Origin: an uncultured Bacteroides sp.
GTDB lineage: Bacteria > Bacteroidota > Bacteroidia > Bacteroidales > Bacteroidaceae
Assembly: GCA_949296855.1 (NCBI GenBank)
Contig: CASFRN010000127.1
Span: 1 to 43,018 of the forward strand
Direction of reading: 5' to 3'
Length of the DNA stretch: 43,018 bases
Part shown: positions 1-9,479 of the stretch, in pieces
Layout: the number at the start of each line of letters is the position of its first letter
How positions within the stretch are numbered: position 1 is the stretch's first letter
Position numbers and translations under genes: made by a program
The notes under the pieces: generated by a model
Told to the model about the DNA's origin: nothing
Databases searched by the model: none
The model's input: the letters and a program-made list of their open reading frames with translations, nothing else

Positions 1-21
1 AATAGAAATAAGCTTTCATTT

Positions 22-99
22 TGTCATCCTGAACGGAGTGAAGGATCTCGAATACACAAGCTGATGCACACGAGATTCTTCGCTATGCTCAGAATGACA
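22..99. repeat. Imperfect inverted repeat, TGTCATYCTGA type
   Basis: The left arm (22-50) starts TGTCATCCTGAACGGAGTGA and the right arm (71-99), read on the other strand, starts TGTCATTCTGAGCATAGCGA. Both end GAAGRATCTCG. The 20-base loop is 51-70. The arms differ at several places, so this is a diverged dyad. Hairpins with this TGTCATTCTGAGC...GAAGAATCTCG look recur in the intergenic DNA of many bacteria; I recognise the style but cannot assign a mobilising enzyme. Confidence 0.75.
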
Positions 100-170
100 T
101 TACTTTTTGATAGGCAATTTTCATTTTGAGACACCCTCTTTATTGTTTCTTTAAGAGCCTGTTTAAAGAC

Positions 171-185
171 GGTTTAACCGTCAGC
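171..185 (-). terminator. Short palindrome just after mutB stop
   Basis: GACGGTTTAACCGTC is a near-perfect 15-base palindrome ending 3 bases from the mutB stop codon. On the minus strand it is followed by TTTAAAC rather than a clear T-run, so it is only a weak terminator candidate. It directly abuts a lone copy of the GAGCCTGTTTAAA sequence (about 157-170) that also forms the ends of the element at 6282-6456. Confidence 0.35.
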
Positions 186-188
186 GGT

Positions 189-2336
189 TTATTCGGTATC
201 AAGCAATAATTCCATTACTTGGCACGCTGATTTGGCTACCGAAGTACCCGGACCGAAGATAGCCATGACTCCAGCCTGATAGAGGAAGTCATAATCTTGC
301 GGAGGGATGACTCCTCCAGCAAAGACGAGGATGTCTTCACGTCCCAAGCGTTTCAGTTCGGCGATGATTTGCGGGATAAGGGTCTTATGTCCTGCGGCAA
401 GCGATGATACGCCTACGGCATGCACGTCGTTTTCTACCGCTTCGCGCGCCGCTTCTTCGGGAGTCTGGAACAGCGGCCCCATATCTACATCGAATCCGCA
501 ATCGGCAAAACCTGTTGCTACTACTTTGGCACCACGGTCGTGTCCGTCTTGTCCCATTTTGGCAATCATGACACGCGGACGCCGTCCTTCTCTCTTGGCA
601 AACTCTTCGGTCAGTTCGCACGCCCGTGCGAAATCTGCATCCTTTTTACTTTCTGATGAATACACGCCTGAAATCGTTCTGATTACTGCTTTATATCTTC
701 CTACTATTTTTTCGCACGCATCGGATATTTCGCCCAATGTGGCACGCACGCGGGCGGCTTCTACTGCCAGTTCCAGCAGATTGCCCTTGCCAGTGCGTAC
801 GCATTCGGTGATGGCTTCCAATGCCTTGTCCACTTCCGCTTGGTCACGTCCTTCGCGCAAGCGGCGTAAATTCTCTATTTGTTCTTGGCGTACCGCGGTA
901 TTGTCTACTTCCAGAATGTCGATAGGGTCTTCTTTTTCCAACCGGTATTTATTCGTACCGACAATGGTCTGCTCGCCAGAGTCGATGCGTGCCTGAGTAC
1001 GTGCGGCGGCTTCTTCGATACGCATCTTAGGAATGCCGGTCTCAATCGCTTTTGCCATACCGCCCAGTTTCTCGATTTCCTGAATGTGTTCCCAAGCACG
1101 GTGTGCCAATTCATTAGTGAGTGATTCTACGTAATAAGAACCTGCCCACGGGTCTATTCCGCGGCAAATCTGTGTCTCTTCCTGAATGTAGATTTGAGTG
1201 TTGCGGGCGATACGTGCCGAGAAGTCGGTAGGCAAGGCAATGGCTTCATCCAATGCATTGGTATGGAGGGATTGGGTATGTCCGAGTGCTGCCGCCATAG
1301 CTTCGATGCAGGTACGGCCTACATTGTTGAACGGGTCTTGTTCGGTGAGCGACCAGCCTGAAGTCTGCGAGTGGGTACGCAGGGCAAGTGATTTGGGGTT
1401 CTTCGGATTGAACTGTTTTACAATCTTCGCCCAAAGCATACGGGCGGCACGCATTTTGGCTATTTCCATAAAGTGGTTCATGCCGATAGCCCAGAAGAAA
1501 GAGAGGCGCGGCGCGAATGCATCAATGTCAATGCCTGCGGCGATTCCGGCACGAAGGTATTCCAACCCGTCGGCAAGGGTATATGCCAATTCGATGTCCG
1601 CAGTGGCTCCGGCTTCCTGCATGTGATAACCCGAAATGGAAATGGAATTGAATTTCGGCATCTTTTGTGAAGTATATTCGAAGATGTCGGAAATGATTTT
1701 CATCGAGAATGCGGGCGGATAAATATACGTGTTGCGCACCATAAATTCTTTCAAGATGTCATTCTGGATGGTACCAGCCATTTCCTCTAATTTAGCTCCT
1801 TGCTCCAGTCCGGCATTGATGTAGAATGCCATAATGGGCAATACGGCACCGTTCATGGTCATGGAAACGGACATTTTATTTAAAGGAATGCCGTCGAACA
1901 GCACTTTCATGTTTTCGAGCGAACATATAGATACACCAGCTTTACCTACATCGCCTACTACGCGCGGATGGTCGGGGTCATAACCACGGTGTGTGGGGAG
2001 GTCGAAGGCAACGGAAAGGCCTTTTTGTCCCGAAGCCAAGTTACGCCGGTAGAAGGCGTTTGATTCTTCTGCGGTAGAGAATCCGGCATACTGGCGGATG
2101 GTCCACGGACGGAAAGCGTACATCATTGAATAAGGGCCACGCAGGTAAGGGGGAATGCCTGCTGCATAGTTCAAGTGTTCCATGCCTTCGAGGTCTTCCT
2201 TGGTATATACGGGTTTTACCTGTATTTGTTCAGGTGTTTTCCAATTGGCGGTAATGCCATTGGCTTTTTGCCACTCCATTCCGTTTTTCGGATGGAATCC
2301 GGCATATATATCAATGTTTCTAAAATTTGGTTTCAT
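189..2336 (-). CDS. mutB: Methylmalonyl-CoA mutase, large (catalytic) subunit
   Basis: This subunit interconverts succinyl-CoA and (R)-methylmalonyl-CoA using adenosylcobalamin. In Bacteroidales this is the B12-dependent step leading to propionate. At 715 aa it is full length. The substrate-binding barrel fills the N-terminal two thirds, and the C-terminal cobalamin domain (from about residue 590) carries the DGHDRG motif, whose His599 would be the lower axial cobalt ligand. It lies 21 bases downstream of mutA on the same strand, so the two should be cotranscribed from the promoter near 4310. Nothing is missing or broken. Family assignment is near certain. I see no epimerase or decarboxylase genes beside it in this window. 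Confidence 0.97.
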   Translation of the reverse strand: MKPNFRNIDIYAGFHPKNGMEWQKANGITANWKTPEQIQVKPVYTKEDLEGMEHLNYAAGIPPYLRGPYSMMYAFRPWTIRQYAGFSTAEESNAFYRRNLASGQKGLSVAFDLPTHRGYDPDHPRVVGDVGKAGVSICSLENMKVLFDGIPLNKMSVSMTMNGAVLPIMAFYINAGLEQGAKLEEMAGTIQNDILKEFMVRNTYIYPPAFSMKIISDIFEYTSQKMPKFNSISISGYHMQEAGATADIELAYTLADGLEYLRAGIAAGIDIDAFAPRLSFFWAIGMNHFMEIAKMRAARMLWAKIVKQFNPKNPKSLALRTHSQTSGWSLTEQDPFNNVGRTCIEAMAAALGHTQSLHTNALDEAIALPTDFSARIARNTQIYIQEETQICRGIDPWAGSYYVESLTNELAHRAWEHIQEIEKLGGMAKAIETGIPKMRIEEAAARTQARIDSGEQTIVGTNKYRLEKEDPIDILEVDNTAVRQEQIENLRRLREGRDQAEVDKALEAITECVRTGKGNLLELAVEAARVRATLGEISDACEKIVGRYKAVIRTISGVYSSESKKDADFARACELTEEFAKREGRRPRVMIAKMGQDGHDRGAKVVATGFADCGFDVDMGPLFQTPEEAAREAVENDVHAVGVSSLAAGHKTLIPQIIAELKRLGREDILVFAGGVIPPQDYDFLYQAGVMAIFGPGTSVAKSACQVMELLLDTE

Positions 2337-2357
2337 GGTCGTATGTGTTCAATAAAA

Positions 2358-4223
2358 TTATAATAATAGTTTATTAAACTCACGTAAGGTTTCCAATACG
2401 TTGCAGCGGACGTGGATGAAATGCTCGATGCCTGCAGCTTTCAGTTCCTCCATGCATGCCGGAGCACCCGCTACGATAAACATTGCTTTGCCGGCCAAAG
2501 CTTGGAATGCCGGAATGGCATATTGCGCATATTCGTCATCACTGGAGCAAAGAACTACAATGTCTGCTTGAGCTTTCAGGGCGGCTTCGATGCCTTCTTC
2601 TACCGATGCGAATCCTAAGTTGTCGATGACTTCGTAACCGGCACACGCTAAGAAGTTGCATGAGAACTGGGCACGCGCCTGGCGCATCGCTAAGTTTCCT
2701 ATAGTCAGCATGAAAGCTTTTGGACGTTTGCCCGAACGTTCGGTTTCAAGGCGGAGGGCTTCAAATTCGCTTGCGGCACGGGCGGTCTCTAATTTAGCGA
2801 ACGATGTTTCCTCTTCGTGGTGATGTTCCTTGCCTCCGCATCCACATACGTGTCCCAGTGGTGCCTTGCCGTCTGCCGATTCATTGAAATTAGGATATTG
2901 ATTGGTACCCAATAGGATTTCTTTGCGGCGTGATACGGCTTCACGGCGCGCCTTGTTGCTTTGGTTTACGGCATTTTGTATGTCTTCCGCTAAAACAGCC
3001 TTTACCATACCACCTTCATCTTCTGTTTGCAAAAACAGGTTCCATGCTTCTTTAGCGATGGATACGGTCAGGTTTTCAATGTAATACGAACCTCCGGCAG
3101 GGTCTACAATGCGGTTGAAGTGTGATTCCTCTTTCAATAGTAATTGTTGGTTGCGTGCCAATCGTTCCGAAAACTCATTGGGGGTTTCATATACAGAGTC
3201 GAACGGGGTGACGGTCATAGAGTCTACTCCGGCGATAGCGGCACTCATCGCTTCGGTTTGCGAACGAAGCAGGTTGACGTAGGAGTCGAAAAGAGTGAGA
3301 TTGAACGAAGAAGTGGTGGCATGTACATTCATCTGGCATGCGCTGTCTTCTTTGGGCTGGTAAGCTTTTACGATATCTGCCCAAAGCATACGGGCTGCGC
3401 GGAATTTGGCGATTTCCATAAAATAATTAGAACTGATGCCAAAATTGAATTTGATTTTGCTGGCGGCAAGGTCAATGGGGATACCCGCTTCCGTCAGACG
3501 GCTCAGGTATTCATTTCCCCACGCCAAAGCATATCCCAGTTCTTGATAGATGTAGGCGCCGGAATTATTTAACCGAAGTGCATCGATGCCGATGCAACGG
3601 ACGTGTGGCCAGCCTGCCAATGCTTTTATCACTTCGGGAGCTAAGTTGATGATAGGGCTTACATCCTTTCCTTTCTGAAGCATTTTGCTGATGGGGTCGA
3701 AGTTGACCGAACCGTGTATTTTTTCGGGGTCGTATCCTTTTTCGTTGAAATACTCGGATAAAAGTTGTGCCAGCTGTACCGTATGCCGTTGGCACGTAGT
3801 AAAGTTCACTTCGATACAATCACAGTGGATGTCTTTCAGTAGTGTGTCGAGCAGCTTCCGGCTGACATCTTTCCCTTTCAGGTGGAAGCCTAATGAGTCT
3901 ACGCCTTTATTAAGAAGGTCGAGTGCTTTATGGTTGGCTTCTTCAGGGTTTTCTACGCGGATGTTTTGACGGACAAACCAAGTGTTGTCATCTTTCTTAT
4001 TCCCTCTCAGGTAAGGAAATTCTCCGGGAAGAGCTTCTGTGGTTTTCAGTCCTTCTACGTCTTCACGGCGGTAAAAGGGCTTCACCTTAAAACCTTCGTT
4101 GGTTTTCCATACCAATTTCTTTTCGTAGTCGGCTCCTTTCAAGTCAACTTGGATTTTATCCATCCATTCTTGGGTTGACACTTCTGGGAAGTCGGAAAAG
4201 AGTTTGTCTTTGTTTTCTGCCAT
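2358..4223 (-). CDS. mutA: Methylmalonyl-CoA mutase, small subunit
   Basis: This is the non-catalytic partner (621 aa) of the heterodimeric mutase. It has the same barrel plus Rossmann-like C-terminal layout as the large subunit, but where the large chain has DGHDRG this one reads TIGNLAMRQARAQ, so no cobalamin ligand is present, as expected for the small chain. The linker between barrel and C-terminal domain holds a Cys/His-rich patch, HVCGCGGKEHHHEEE (residues 458-472), that looks able to bind a metal. It is first in a two-gene operon with mutB, 21 bases apart. A Bacteroides-type promoter lies about 85-120 bases upstream. The assignment is firm; the metal idea is inference. Confidence 0.95.
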   Translation of the reverse strand: MAENKDKLFSDFPEVSTQEWMDKIQVDLKGADYEKKLVWKTNEGFKVKPFYRREDVEGLKTTEALPGEFPYLRGNKKDDNTWFVRQNIRVENPEEANHKALDLLNKGVDSLGFHLKGKDVSRKLLDTLLKDIHCDCIEVNFTTCQRHTVQLAQLLSEYFNEKGYDPEKIHGSVNFDPISKMLQKGKDVSPIINLAPEVIKALAGWPHVRCIGIDALRLNNSGAYIYQELGYALAWGNEYLSRLTEAGIPIDLAASKIKFNFGISSNYFMEIAKFRAARMLWADIVKAYQPKEDSACQMNVHATTSSFNLTLFDSYVNLLRSQTEAMSAAIAGVDSMTVTPFDSVYETPNEFSERLARNQQLLLKEESHFNRIVDPAGGSYYIENLTVSIAKEAWNLFLQTEDEGGMVKAVLAEDIQNAVNQSNKARREAVSRRKEILLGTNQYPNFNESADGKAPLGHVCGCGGKEHHHEEETSFAKLETARAASEFEALRLETERSGKRPKAFMLTIGNLAMRQARAQFSCNFLACAGYEVIDNLGFASVEEGIEAALKAQADIVVLCSSDDEYAQYAIPAFQALAGKAMFIVAGAPACMEELKAAGIEHFIHVRCNVLETLREFNKLLL

Positions 4224-4307
4224 ATTACGTGTTTTTAGTGATATTAGGTTGCTTTAAATCGTGGCAGCACAAAGTTTTTGCATTGCCGTTTGATTTAAAT
4301 GTCAGTG

Positions 4308-4342
4308 GCAAATATACAAATAAATTGCACATTATCGGCAAA
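4308..4342 (-). promoter_or_regulatory. Promoter of mutA-mutB
   Basis: On the minus strand a -7 element TATATTTGC (4308-4316) fits the Bacteroidetes consensus TAnnTTTGY. A TTTG (4339-4342) lies 22 bases further upstream, slightly beyond the usual 19-21 gap. Transcription would start about 4300 and leave a leader of about 75 bases before mutA. I see no cobalamin riboswitch in that leader; it is too short and lacks the expected B12-box. Confidence 0.55.
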
Positions 4343-4399
4343 AGTGTGGTATTTTTGCGCTCTTAGTTTTTTTAATCTTGCATTTTTGAATGTAAATGT

Positions 4400-4431
4400 T
4401 TTGACATATAGATGGATTTGGTTACATTTGC
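4400..4431 (+). promoter_or_regulatory. Promoter of the YidE/AspT-type transporter
   Basis: TTTG (4400-4403) and TACATTTGC (4423-4431) are separated by 19 bases, a full match to the Bacteroidetes sigma-ABfr promoter pattern. The ATG at 4454 follows about 17 bases after the predicted start, so the leader is very short. Confidence 0.7.
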
Positions 4432-4453
4432 GCAACTTTAAAATTTTAATATC

Positions 4454-6130
4454 ATGAATTGGTTACAAGATTTATTGACGAATCCTAACTCCATAGCGCA
4501 CATTGTGGCGCTATATGCCTTTGTGATTTCGGGTGGAGTTCTGTTAGGGAAAATCAAGATCTTCGGCATTTCGCTGGGGGTCACATTCGTCTTGTTCGTG
4601 GGAATCTTGGCGGGACACTTCGGATTTACGGGTAACCCTGCCATTCTTTCTTTCTTGCAAGACTTCGGATTGATATTGTTTGTCTTCTGCATCGGTCTGC
4701 AAGTGGGACCGTCATTCTTCTCCTCGTTCAAGGAGGGAGGCGTGCGGCTCAATTTGCTGGCGACCGGCATCGTGGCATTCAATATCATTGTCGCACTCAT
4801 TATTTATTATGCATTGCAGGGACGTATCGAAGTGCCGATGATTGTCGGTATCCTTTGCGGTGCCGTTACGAACACGCCGGGACTTGGTGCCGCTAATGAA
4901 GCGTTGCAACAATTGCACTATGACGGACCGGAAATCGCTATGGGTTATGCCTGTGCCTATCCGTTGGGTGTCATCGGCATCATTCTTTCGATGATTCTCA
5001 TCCGCTACATCTGCCGGGTGGATTTAGACAAGGAGTCGGAAGCTATCCAGCAGGCTGAAGAAGCCAATCCGCACCTGAAGCCTTACCGCATCCAGCTGAA
5101 AGTGGAGAATCCGGCTTTGAACGGGAAGACTATCCTCCAATTGCAGAATTTCTTGGCACGAAGCTTTGTATGCTCGCGCATTTTGCAAGAAGGAGAGGTG
5201 CGTATTCCGACTTCGAAAACGGTGCTTCACATAGGAGATGAAATGAACATTGTGTGTGCCGAAGACGATTCGGAAGCTATCGAGGCTTTCATCGGTTCGA
5301 AGATTGAAGTGGATTGGGAGCATCAGAGTACCGACTGTAAGCCGATGGTGTCACGCCGTATCTTGGTGACACAACCTTCTATCAACGGTAAGACTGTGGG
5401 CGAATTGCATTTCAGCAGCATGTATGGCGTAAACGTGACACGTGTCAACCGTTCGGGTATGGACTTGTTTGCGGCTCGTAGCTTGACCTTGCAGGTGGGC
5501 GACCGTGTAATGGTGGTAGGTCCGCAAGATGCTATCGAGCGTGTGGCAGGGATGCTGGGTAACCAGTTGAAGCGTCTGGACCATCCGAATATCGTGACTA
5601 TTTTCATCGGTATTTTGTGCGGTATCTTGTTCGGAAGTATTCCTATCGCTTTTCCGGGTGTCCCGACTCCGGTGAAATTAGGTCTTGCCGGCGGTCCGTT
5701 GATTATCGCTATTTTGATTGGCCGCTTCGGTTATAAGGTGCGCTTGGTTACTTATACTACGATGAGTGCCAATCTGATGCTTCGCGAAGTGGGGCTTGTG
5801 CTCTTTTTGGCAAGTGTCGGCATCAAAGCGGGCGAGAATTTCGTGCAGACGGTGGTCGAGGGAGACGGCTTGCTCTATGTAGGCGTGGGATTCCTGATAA
5901 CGTTGCTCCCGCTGATGATTATCGGCTTGATAGCGCGGTTGTATTACAAGATTAATTACTATACGCTTATCGGTCTGATAGCCGGTAGTACCACCGACCC
6001 TCCCGCATTGGCTTATTCCAATCAGGTATCGGGCAACGATGCTCCGGCAGTAGGTTATTCTACGGTATATCCGTTGGTGATGTTCTTGCGTATCTTGACG
6101 GCTCAGCTGTTTATCTTGTTTATGGCATAG
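4454..6130 (+). CDS. YidE/AspT-family putative transporter with two TrkA-C domains
   Basis: This is an inner membrane protein of 558 aa, the usual size for the YidE/aspartate:alanine exchanger (AAEx) family. Order: about five hydrophobic segments (residues 1-185), two consecutive TrkA-C/RCK-C type cytoplasmic domains (roughly 205-290 and 295-375), then a second membrane half to the end. Each half has an AAEx-type signature: [16 protein letters not shown] in the first and [18 protein letters not shown] in the second. The TrkA-C domains usually bind a small ligand and gate transport. Substrate cannot be read from sequence, and most family members are uncharacterised. It stands alone, divergent from mutAB, with its own promoter. 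Confidence 0.9.
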   Translation: MNWLQDLLTNPNSIAHIVALYAFVISGGVLLGKIKIFGISLGVTFVLFVGILAGHFGFTGNPAILSFLQDFGLILFVFCIGLQVGPSFFSSFKEGGVRLNLLATGIVAFNIIVALIIYYALQGRIEVPMIVGILCGAVTNTPGLGAANEALQQLHYDGPEIAMGYACAYPLGVIGIILSMILIRYICRVDLDKESEAIQQAEEANPHLKPYRIQLKVENPALNGKTILQLQNFLARSFVCSRILQEGEVRIPTSKTVLHIGDEMNIVCAEDDSEAIEAFIGSKIEVDWEHQSTDCKPMVSRRILVTQPSINGKTVGELHFSSMYGVNVTRVNRSGMDLFAARSLTLQVGDRVMVVGPQDAIERVAGMLGNQLKRLDHPNIVTIFIGILCGILFGSIPIAFPGVPTPVKLGLAGGPLIIAILIGRFGYKVRLVTYTTMSANLMLREVGLVLFLASVGIKAGENFVQTVVEGDGLLYVGVGFLITLLPLMIIGLIARLYYKINYYTLIGLIAGSTTDPPALAYSNQVSGNDAPAVGYSTVYPLVMFLRILTAQLFILFMA

Positions 6131-6135
6131 CGCGT

Positions 6136-6478
6136 CGCCACAGATTACACAGATTTCAAAAATTGGTTATCTGAAAAAACGCAGATTAGTGCAGGTTTTC
6201 GCGGATTATTTTATTATTTAATCTGAGTGAATCTGCGCTAATCTGCGTTTCAATTTTCTTCGGGAAAGAATAAATTGTTTTAGAGCCTGTTTACATTTTG
6301 CTCAGGTTTATTTTGAGGATTGTTTTCGAGGATGTTTTTCTGATTTTATAAGGAGGATAGCGGGCTATCTGACGCATAAAATCGGGAAAACAGACCGGAA
6401 ACAAACTCAAAAGAGACCTGATAATACAACTTTATCGGAAAATTTAAACAGGCTCTTAATCCGTGTAATCTGTGGTGA
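6136..6478. repeat. Outer inverted repeat (CACAGATTACAC type) enclosing other repeats
   Basis: GCCACAGATTACACAGATT near 6136-6155 is matched in inverse by AATCCGTGTAATCTGTGGTG at 6459-6478. Inside the left part is a second dyad: ACGCAGATTAGTGCAGG (from about 6180) with the reverse of AATCTGCGCTAATCTGCGT (to about 6250). The MITE-like element 6282-6456 sits in the remainder. The whole 354-base gap between the transporter and the HAD gene is therefore repeat DNA, and I see no gene in it. Confidence 0.75.
6282..6456. mobile_element. MITE-like 175-bp element with ~20-bp terminal inverted repeats
   Basis: The left end is AGAGCCTGTTTACATTTTGC. The right end, read inward on the opposite strand, is AGAGCCTGTTTAAATTTTCC, so 18 of 20 positions match. 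The interior is non-coding and has a small central dyad (ATAGCGGGCTAT). No clear target duplication is visible. The ends resemble those of transposable elements but no transposase is present, so a non-autonomous element is an inference. A single end-like copy (GAGCCTGTTTAAA) also lies near 157-170. Confidence 0.55.
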
Positions 6479-6484
6479 AAACAT

Positions 6485-7117
6485 TTAGCCCGCTCTTTCT
6501 AATAAAGTTTCCACTTGTGCGCGCCAGTCTGAAGCGTTTTCGGGTTGGAAGGTTTGCAGTCCTGCGGTTTTCCCCGCGGCGATATTTGCTTCGCTGTCAT
6601 CGATGAAGAGGGTTTCTTCGGGGCGGATGCGTGCGTCTTTTATCATTTGAAGGAAGATTTCCGGATTCGGTTTCATGCAGCCCATTTCGAATGAAAGATA
6701 CAGTTTGTCAAAATAAGCGTCGATGCTGTTGCCTTGCGGGGTGAATTGTGGTGTGCGTGCCCAATAGTCCATTAAGTAAGGGTTGGTGTTACTTAGTAAA
6801 TAAGTGTGGTAGCCTTTGTGGCGCAATCGGGCTATGTAGTCTAGCTTACGGGTATCCATTCCGCCGACAAATCCCATCCATGCTTGCCGCACTTCTTCAC
6901 GTTTCAGTGCCTTTCCGCACAGTTGGCTTAACTTTTCTCGATAGGTTTCTTCATTTAGTTTTCCTTCTTCCAATTCCTGGAATATTCCTGTCTGATGATA
7001 TTTGTCAAGAATGCGGTCGGCATCCTTCAATCCTAATCGGATGAAAGCCTGTACCGCTCCTTCACGGTCAAGGTCTACGATAACCCCGCCGAAATCGAAT
7101 GCAATGTTTTTAATCAT
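6485..7117 (-). CDS. HAD-superfamily phosphatase (HAD-IA, YihX-like)
   Basis: This is a soluble 210-aa hydrolase. The HAD motifs are in order: DFGGVIVDLD near the N-terminus (the first Asp is the nucleophile; the usual second Asp at +2 is a Gly), LLSNTNP (motif II), a Lys in GCMKPNPEIF (motif III) and FIDDSEANI (motif IV acids). The GGV in place of DGT in motif I matches the YihX / epoxide-hydrolase N-terminal phosphatase branch, whose characterised member dephosphorylates glucose-1-phosphate. The true substrate here is unknown. The longer frame up to 7159 enters the adjacent repeat, so I chose the ATG at 7117, which places MIKNIAFDFGG at the N-terminus as in relatives. Confidence 0.88.
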   Translation of the reverse strand: MIKNIAFDFGGVIVDLDREGAVQAFIRLGLKDADRILDKYHQTGIFQELEEGKLNEETYREKLSQLCGKALKREEVRQAWMGFVGGMDTRKLDYIARLRHKGYHTYLLSNTNPYLMDYWARTPQFTPQGNSIDAYFDKLYLSFEMGCMKPNPEIFLQMIKDARIRPEETLFIDDSEANIAAGKTAGLQTFQPENASDWRAQVETLLERAG

Positions 7118-7142
7118 ATAGTGCTTGTCTTTTAATAAGGGA

Positions 7143-7331
7143 AAAACACAGAGGCACAAAGTTTTTATTTTTAAGAAGTTAAAGGTAGTTATTTCAGGGA
7201 GTTAAAGGGAGTTAGAAGCCAATACCTTTGCTAACGGGGCTATTATTTAACTCCTGCCGAAGGCATAACTCCTTCTAACTCCTTTAACTCCTCTAAATTA
7301 TTTCTCTGCGCTTCTGCGTCTCTGCGTTTGT
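7143..7331. repeat. ~190-bp hairpin element, copy 1
   Basis: This copy is a long inverted repeat. The outer arms are AACACAGAGGCACAAAG and, inverted, CTCTGCG...CTCTGCGTTTG. The inner arms are GGGAGTTAAAGGGAGTTAG and, inverted, TAACTCCTTTAACTCC. Its core recurs almost unchanged at 27109-27301: a 38-base stretch starting ATTTAACTCCTGCCGAAGGC (7243 onward) is identical in both. It fills the gap between the S9 peptidase stop and the HAD gene, and no gene is seen in it. Confidence 0.85.
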
Positions 7332-7337
7332 TTTTCA

Positions 7338-9449
7338 TTAATTCTTCAACCACTTATCCAGCCAGCGGAAGAAAGTGCGTTGCCACAAGATGCCGTTCTG
7401 GGGTTTCAATACCCAGTGGTTCTCGTCGGGGAAGATGAGCAGTTCGGCGGGCACGCCTCTCAGTTTCGCCGCATTGAATGCCGCCATGCCTTGCGAGGCG
7501 AGGATGCGGAAATCTTTTTCGCCGTGGATGCAGAGGATAGGCGTGTCCCATTTGTCTACGAAAAGGTGAGGCGAATTGGCGTAGCTGCGTTGCACGGCAG
7601 GATTGTTCTTTTCCCAATACGGGCCGCCCAAGTCCCAGTTGGTGAACCAAAGCTCTTCGGTTTCCAGGTATTGTTGCTCCATGTTGAAGAATCCGTCGTG
7701 TGCGATGAATGCCTTGAAGCGTTTGTCGTGATGCCCGGCAAGCCAGTACACCGAATAGCCTCCGAAGCTGGCTCCTACGCATCCCAGCCGGTCTTTGTCT
7801 ACGTAAGGTTCCTTCGAGATGTCGTCTATCGCGCTCAGGTAATCATCCATGCAATGCCCGCCGTAGTTGGTGCTGATTTCTTCCAGCCATTCCATGCCGA
7901 AGCCCGGCAGTCCGCGGCGGTTGGGAGCGATGATGATGTAATCGTTAGCTGCCATAATCTGCAGGTTCCAGCGGTAGCTCCAGAACTGGCTGACGGGGCT
8001 TTGCGGTCCGCCTTCGCAGAAGAGGAGGGTAGGGTATTTCTTGTTCGGGTCGAAATCGACGGGATAGACCACCCACGAAAGCATGTCTTTGCCGTCTACC
8101 GTCTTGGTCCAGCGCGGCTCTACCTTGCCTTTTTTCAGTTGGCTGAAGATATGGTCGTTCTCCGAAGTGATGCGGGTCACTTTGTGGTCTTTCTTCAGGT
8201 CTACCGTGAAGAGTTCGTCGGCTTCGCTCAGCGAATGGCGCATGGTGAGCAGCTGCTTGTCGTTCAGCATTTTCACCGACGCATAGTCGTACATGCCTTC
8301 GGTGAGTTGCTTTACTTCTCCCTTCAGGTTGGTGCTGTGAATCATGCTGGTGGCGTGCCATACGCCCGTGAAATAAAGGGTCTTGCTATCGGGCGCCCAG
8401 CAATAATCGTCCACACCCGACTGGAAGGCTTCGGTGACGTAGGTCTTCTCGCCGTTGCTCAGATTCATTACGCACAGGCGGTTGCGGTCGCTTTCATATC
8501 CGTCGCGCTCCATGCTTTGCCAGGCGATGCAAGTGCCGTCGGGCGAGAATTTCGGGTTGGTATCGTAGCCCATGTTCTTGTCTTGGGCATCTTCCTTACA
8601 CAGGTTTCGGGTCTGCCGGGTCTCTATATTATAAAGGTAGATGTCCGAGTCGGTCGATTGCGAATACGCCACGCCCGTCTTCTTGCGGCAGGTATAAGCA
8701 ATCTGTTTCGAGTCGTTGCTCCACGCCAGTTGTTCGATGCCACCGAAAGGCTTCATGGGCGATTCGTAGGGTTCGCCTGCCAAGATGTCGGTGGCTTCGC
8801 CCACTTTATTTCCGTCAAAACTTGCCACGAAGGGATGCGGGATTGTTTCTACCCATTCGTCCCAGTGCTTGTACATCAGGTCGTCTATCACCCGTCCGCT
8901 TGCCTTGTCGAGGTCTGGGTAGAGGTCGGAAGTGCGTTCGCCGTATTTCACCTGTGCAATGAAGAGCACCTTGCTTTCATCGGGCGAGAACTTAAAACCT
9001 TCGATGTCTCCTTGGTATTCCGAGAGTTGCTTGCGTCCGGTTCCGTCGGGATTCATTTCCCACAGCTGGTTGCTTCCGCTTTGTGCGGTGAGGAAAGCGA
9101 TTTTCGTGCCTCCTTTTATCCAAGCGGGTTCGCTTTCGCTGGCTGCGGATGTGGTGAGCAGGCGGTTATTGCTTCCGTCGGCGTTCATCACGTAGATAAC
9201 CGTATGGCTGGCGTTGTCTTTCACGCTGTAATACGATACGGTGTAAGCGATTTGTTTCCCGTCGGGCGACACGCTCGTGCCTCCGATGCGCCCCATAGCC
9301 CACAGGGCTTCGGGAGTCATCCGTCCGTCTTTAATGGTTATTTCCTGTTTCCCGATAAAGGGTTTTTCGGTCGGTGTGCCGGCATGGGCTTGCCCGCTTG
9401 CGGCGAGCAGCATGGCGGCGGTCATGGTCATTAAGTTTGTTTTGTTCAT
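7338..9449 (-). CDS. S9-family serine peptidase (dipeptidyl/acylaminoacyl peptidase)
   Basis: This is an exported 703-aa prolyl-oligopeptidase-type enzyme. A signal peptide (MNKTNLMTMTAAMLLAASGQ, cleavage after AHA) is followed by a WD40-like beta-propeller with repeated SPDGxxIA / WSNDSKQIA motifs (about residues 50-420) and an alpha/beta-hydrolase domain. The catalytic triad is visible: Ser561 in GASFGGYS, Asp646 in HGEKDFR and His678 in DENHW. It would trim peptides from the N-terminus in the periplasm. It stands alone, with repeat elements on both sides, so no operon partner is evident. Exact specificity (DPP IV, V or VII-like) cannot be read. Confidence 0.95.
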   Translation of the reverse strand: MNKTNLMTMTAAMLLAASGQAHAGTPTEKPFIGKQEITIKDGRMTPEALWAMGRIGGTSVSPDGKQIAYTVSYYSVKDNASHTVIYVMNADGSNNRLLTTSAASESEPAWIKGGTKIAFLTAQSGSNQLWEMNPDGTGRKQLSEYQGDIEGFKFSPDESKVLFIAQVKYGERTSDLYPDLDKASGRVIDDLMYKHWDEWVETIPHPFVASFDGNKVGEATDILAGEPYESPMKPFGGIEQLAWSNDSKQIAYTCRKKTGVAYSQSTDSDIYLYNIETRQTRNLCKEDAQDKNMGYDTNPKFSPDGTCIAWQSMERDGYESDRNRLCVMNLSNGEKTYVTEAFQSGVDDYCWAPDSKTLYFTGVWHATSMIHSTNLKGEVKQLTEGMYDYASVKMLNDKQLLTMRHSLSEADELFTVDLKKDHKVTRITSENDHIFSQLKKGKVEPRWTKTVDGKDMLSWVVYPVDFDPNKKYPTLLFCEGGPQSPVSQFWSYRWNLQIMAANDYIIIAPNRRGLPGFGMEWLEEISTNYGGHCMDDYLSAIDDISKEPYVDKDRLGCVGASFGGYSVYWLAGHHDKRFKAFIAHDGFFNMEQQYLETEELWFTNWDLGGPYWEKNNPAVQRSYANSPHLFVDKWDTPILCIHGEKDFRILASQGMAAFNAAKLRGVPAELLIFPDENHWVLKPQNGILWQRTFFRWLDKWLKN

Positions 9450-9479
9450 TGTTATGTGTTATTTATTTGATGTTCGTTT

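Noticed and set aside
4224-4310. Cobalamin riboswitch in the mutAB leader
   Set aside because: The leader is only about 75 bases and lacks the conserved B12-box; too short for that fold.
6282-6456. Small RNA gene in place of a MITE-like element
   Set aside because: No promoter motif or terminator T-run was found; terminal inverted repeats explain the sequence better.
7380-9434. 684-codon open frame antisense to the S9 peptidase
   Set aside because: It mirrors the peptidase almost end to end, has no recognisable domain, and the sense frame has a complete catalytic triad and signal peptide; the GC-rich codon use of the peptidase explains the open antisense frame.
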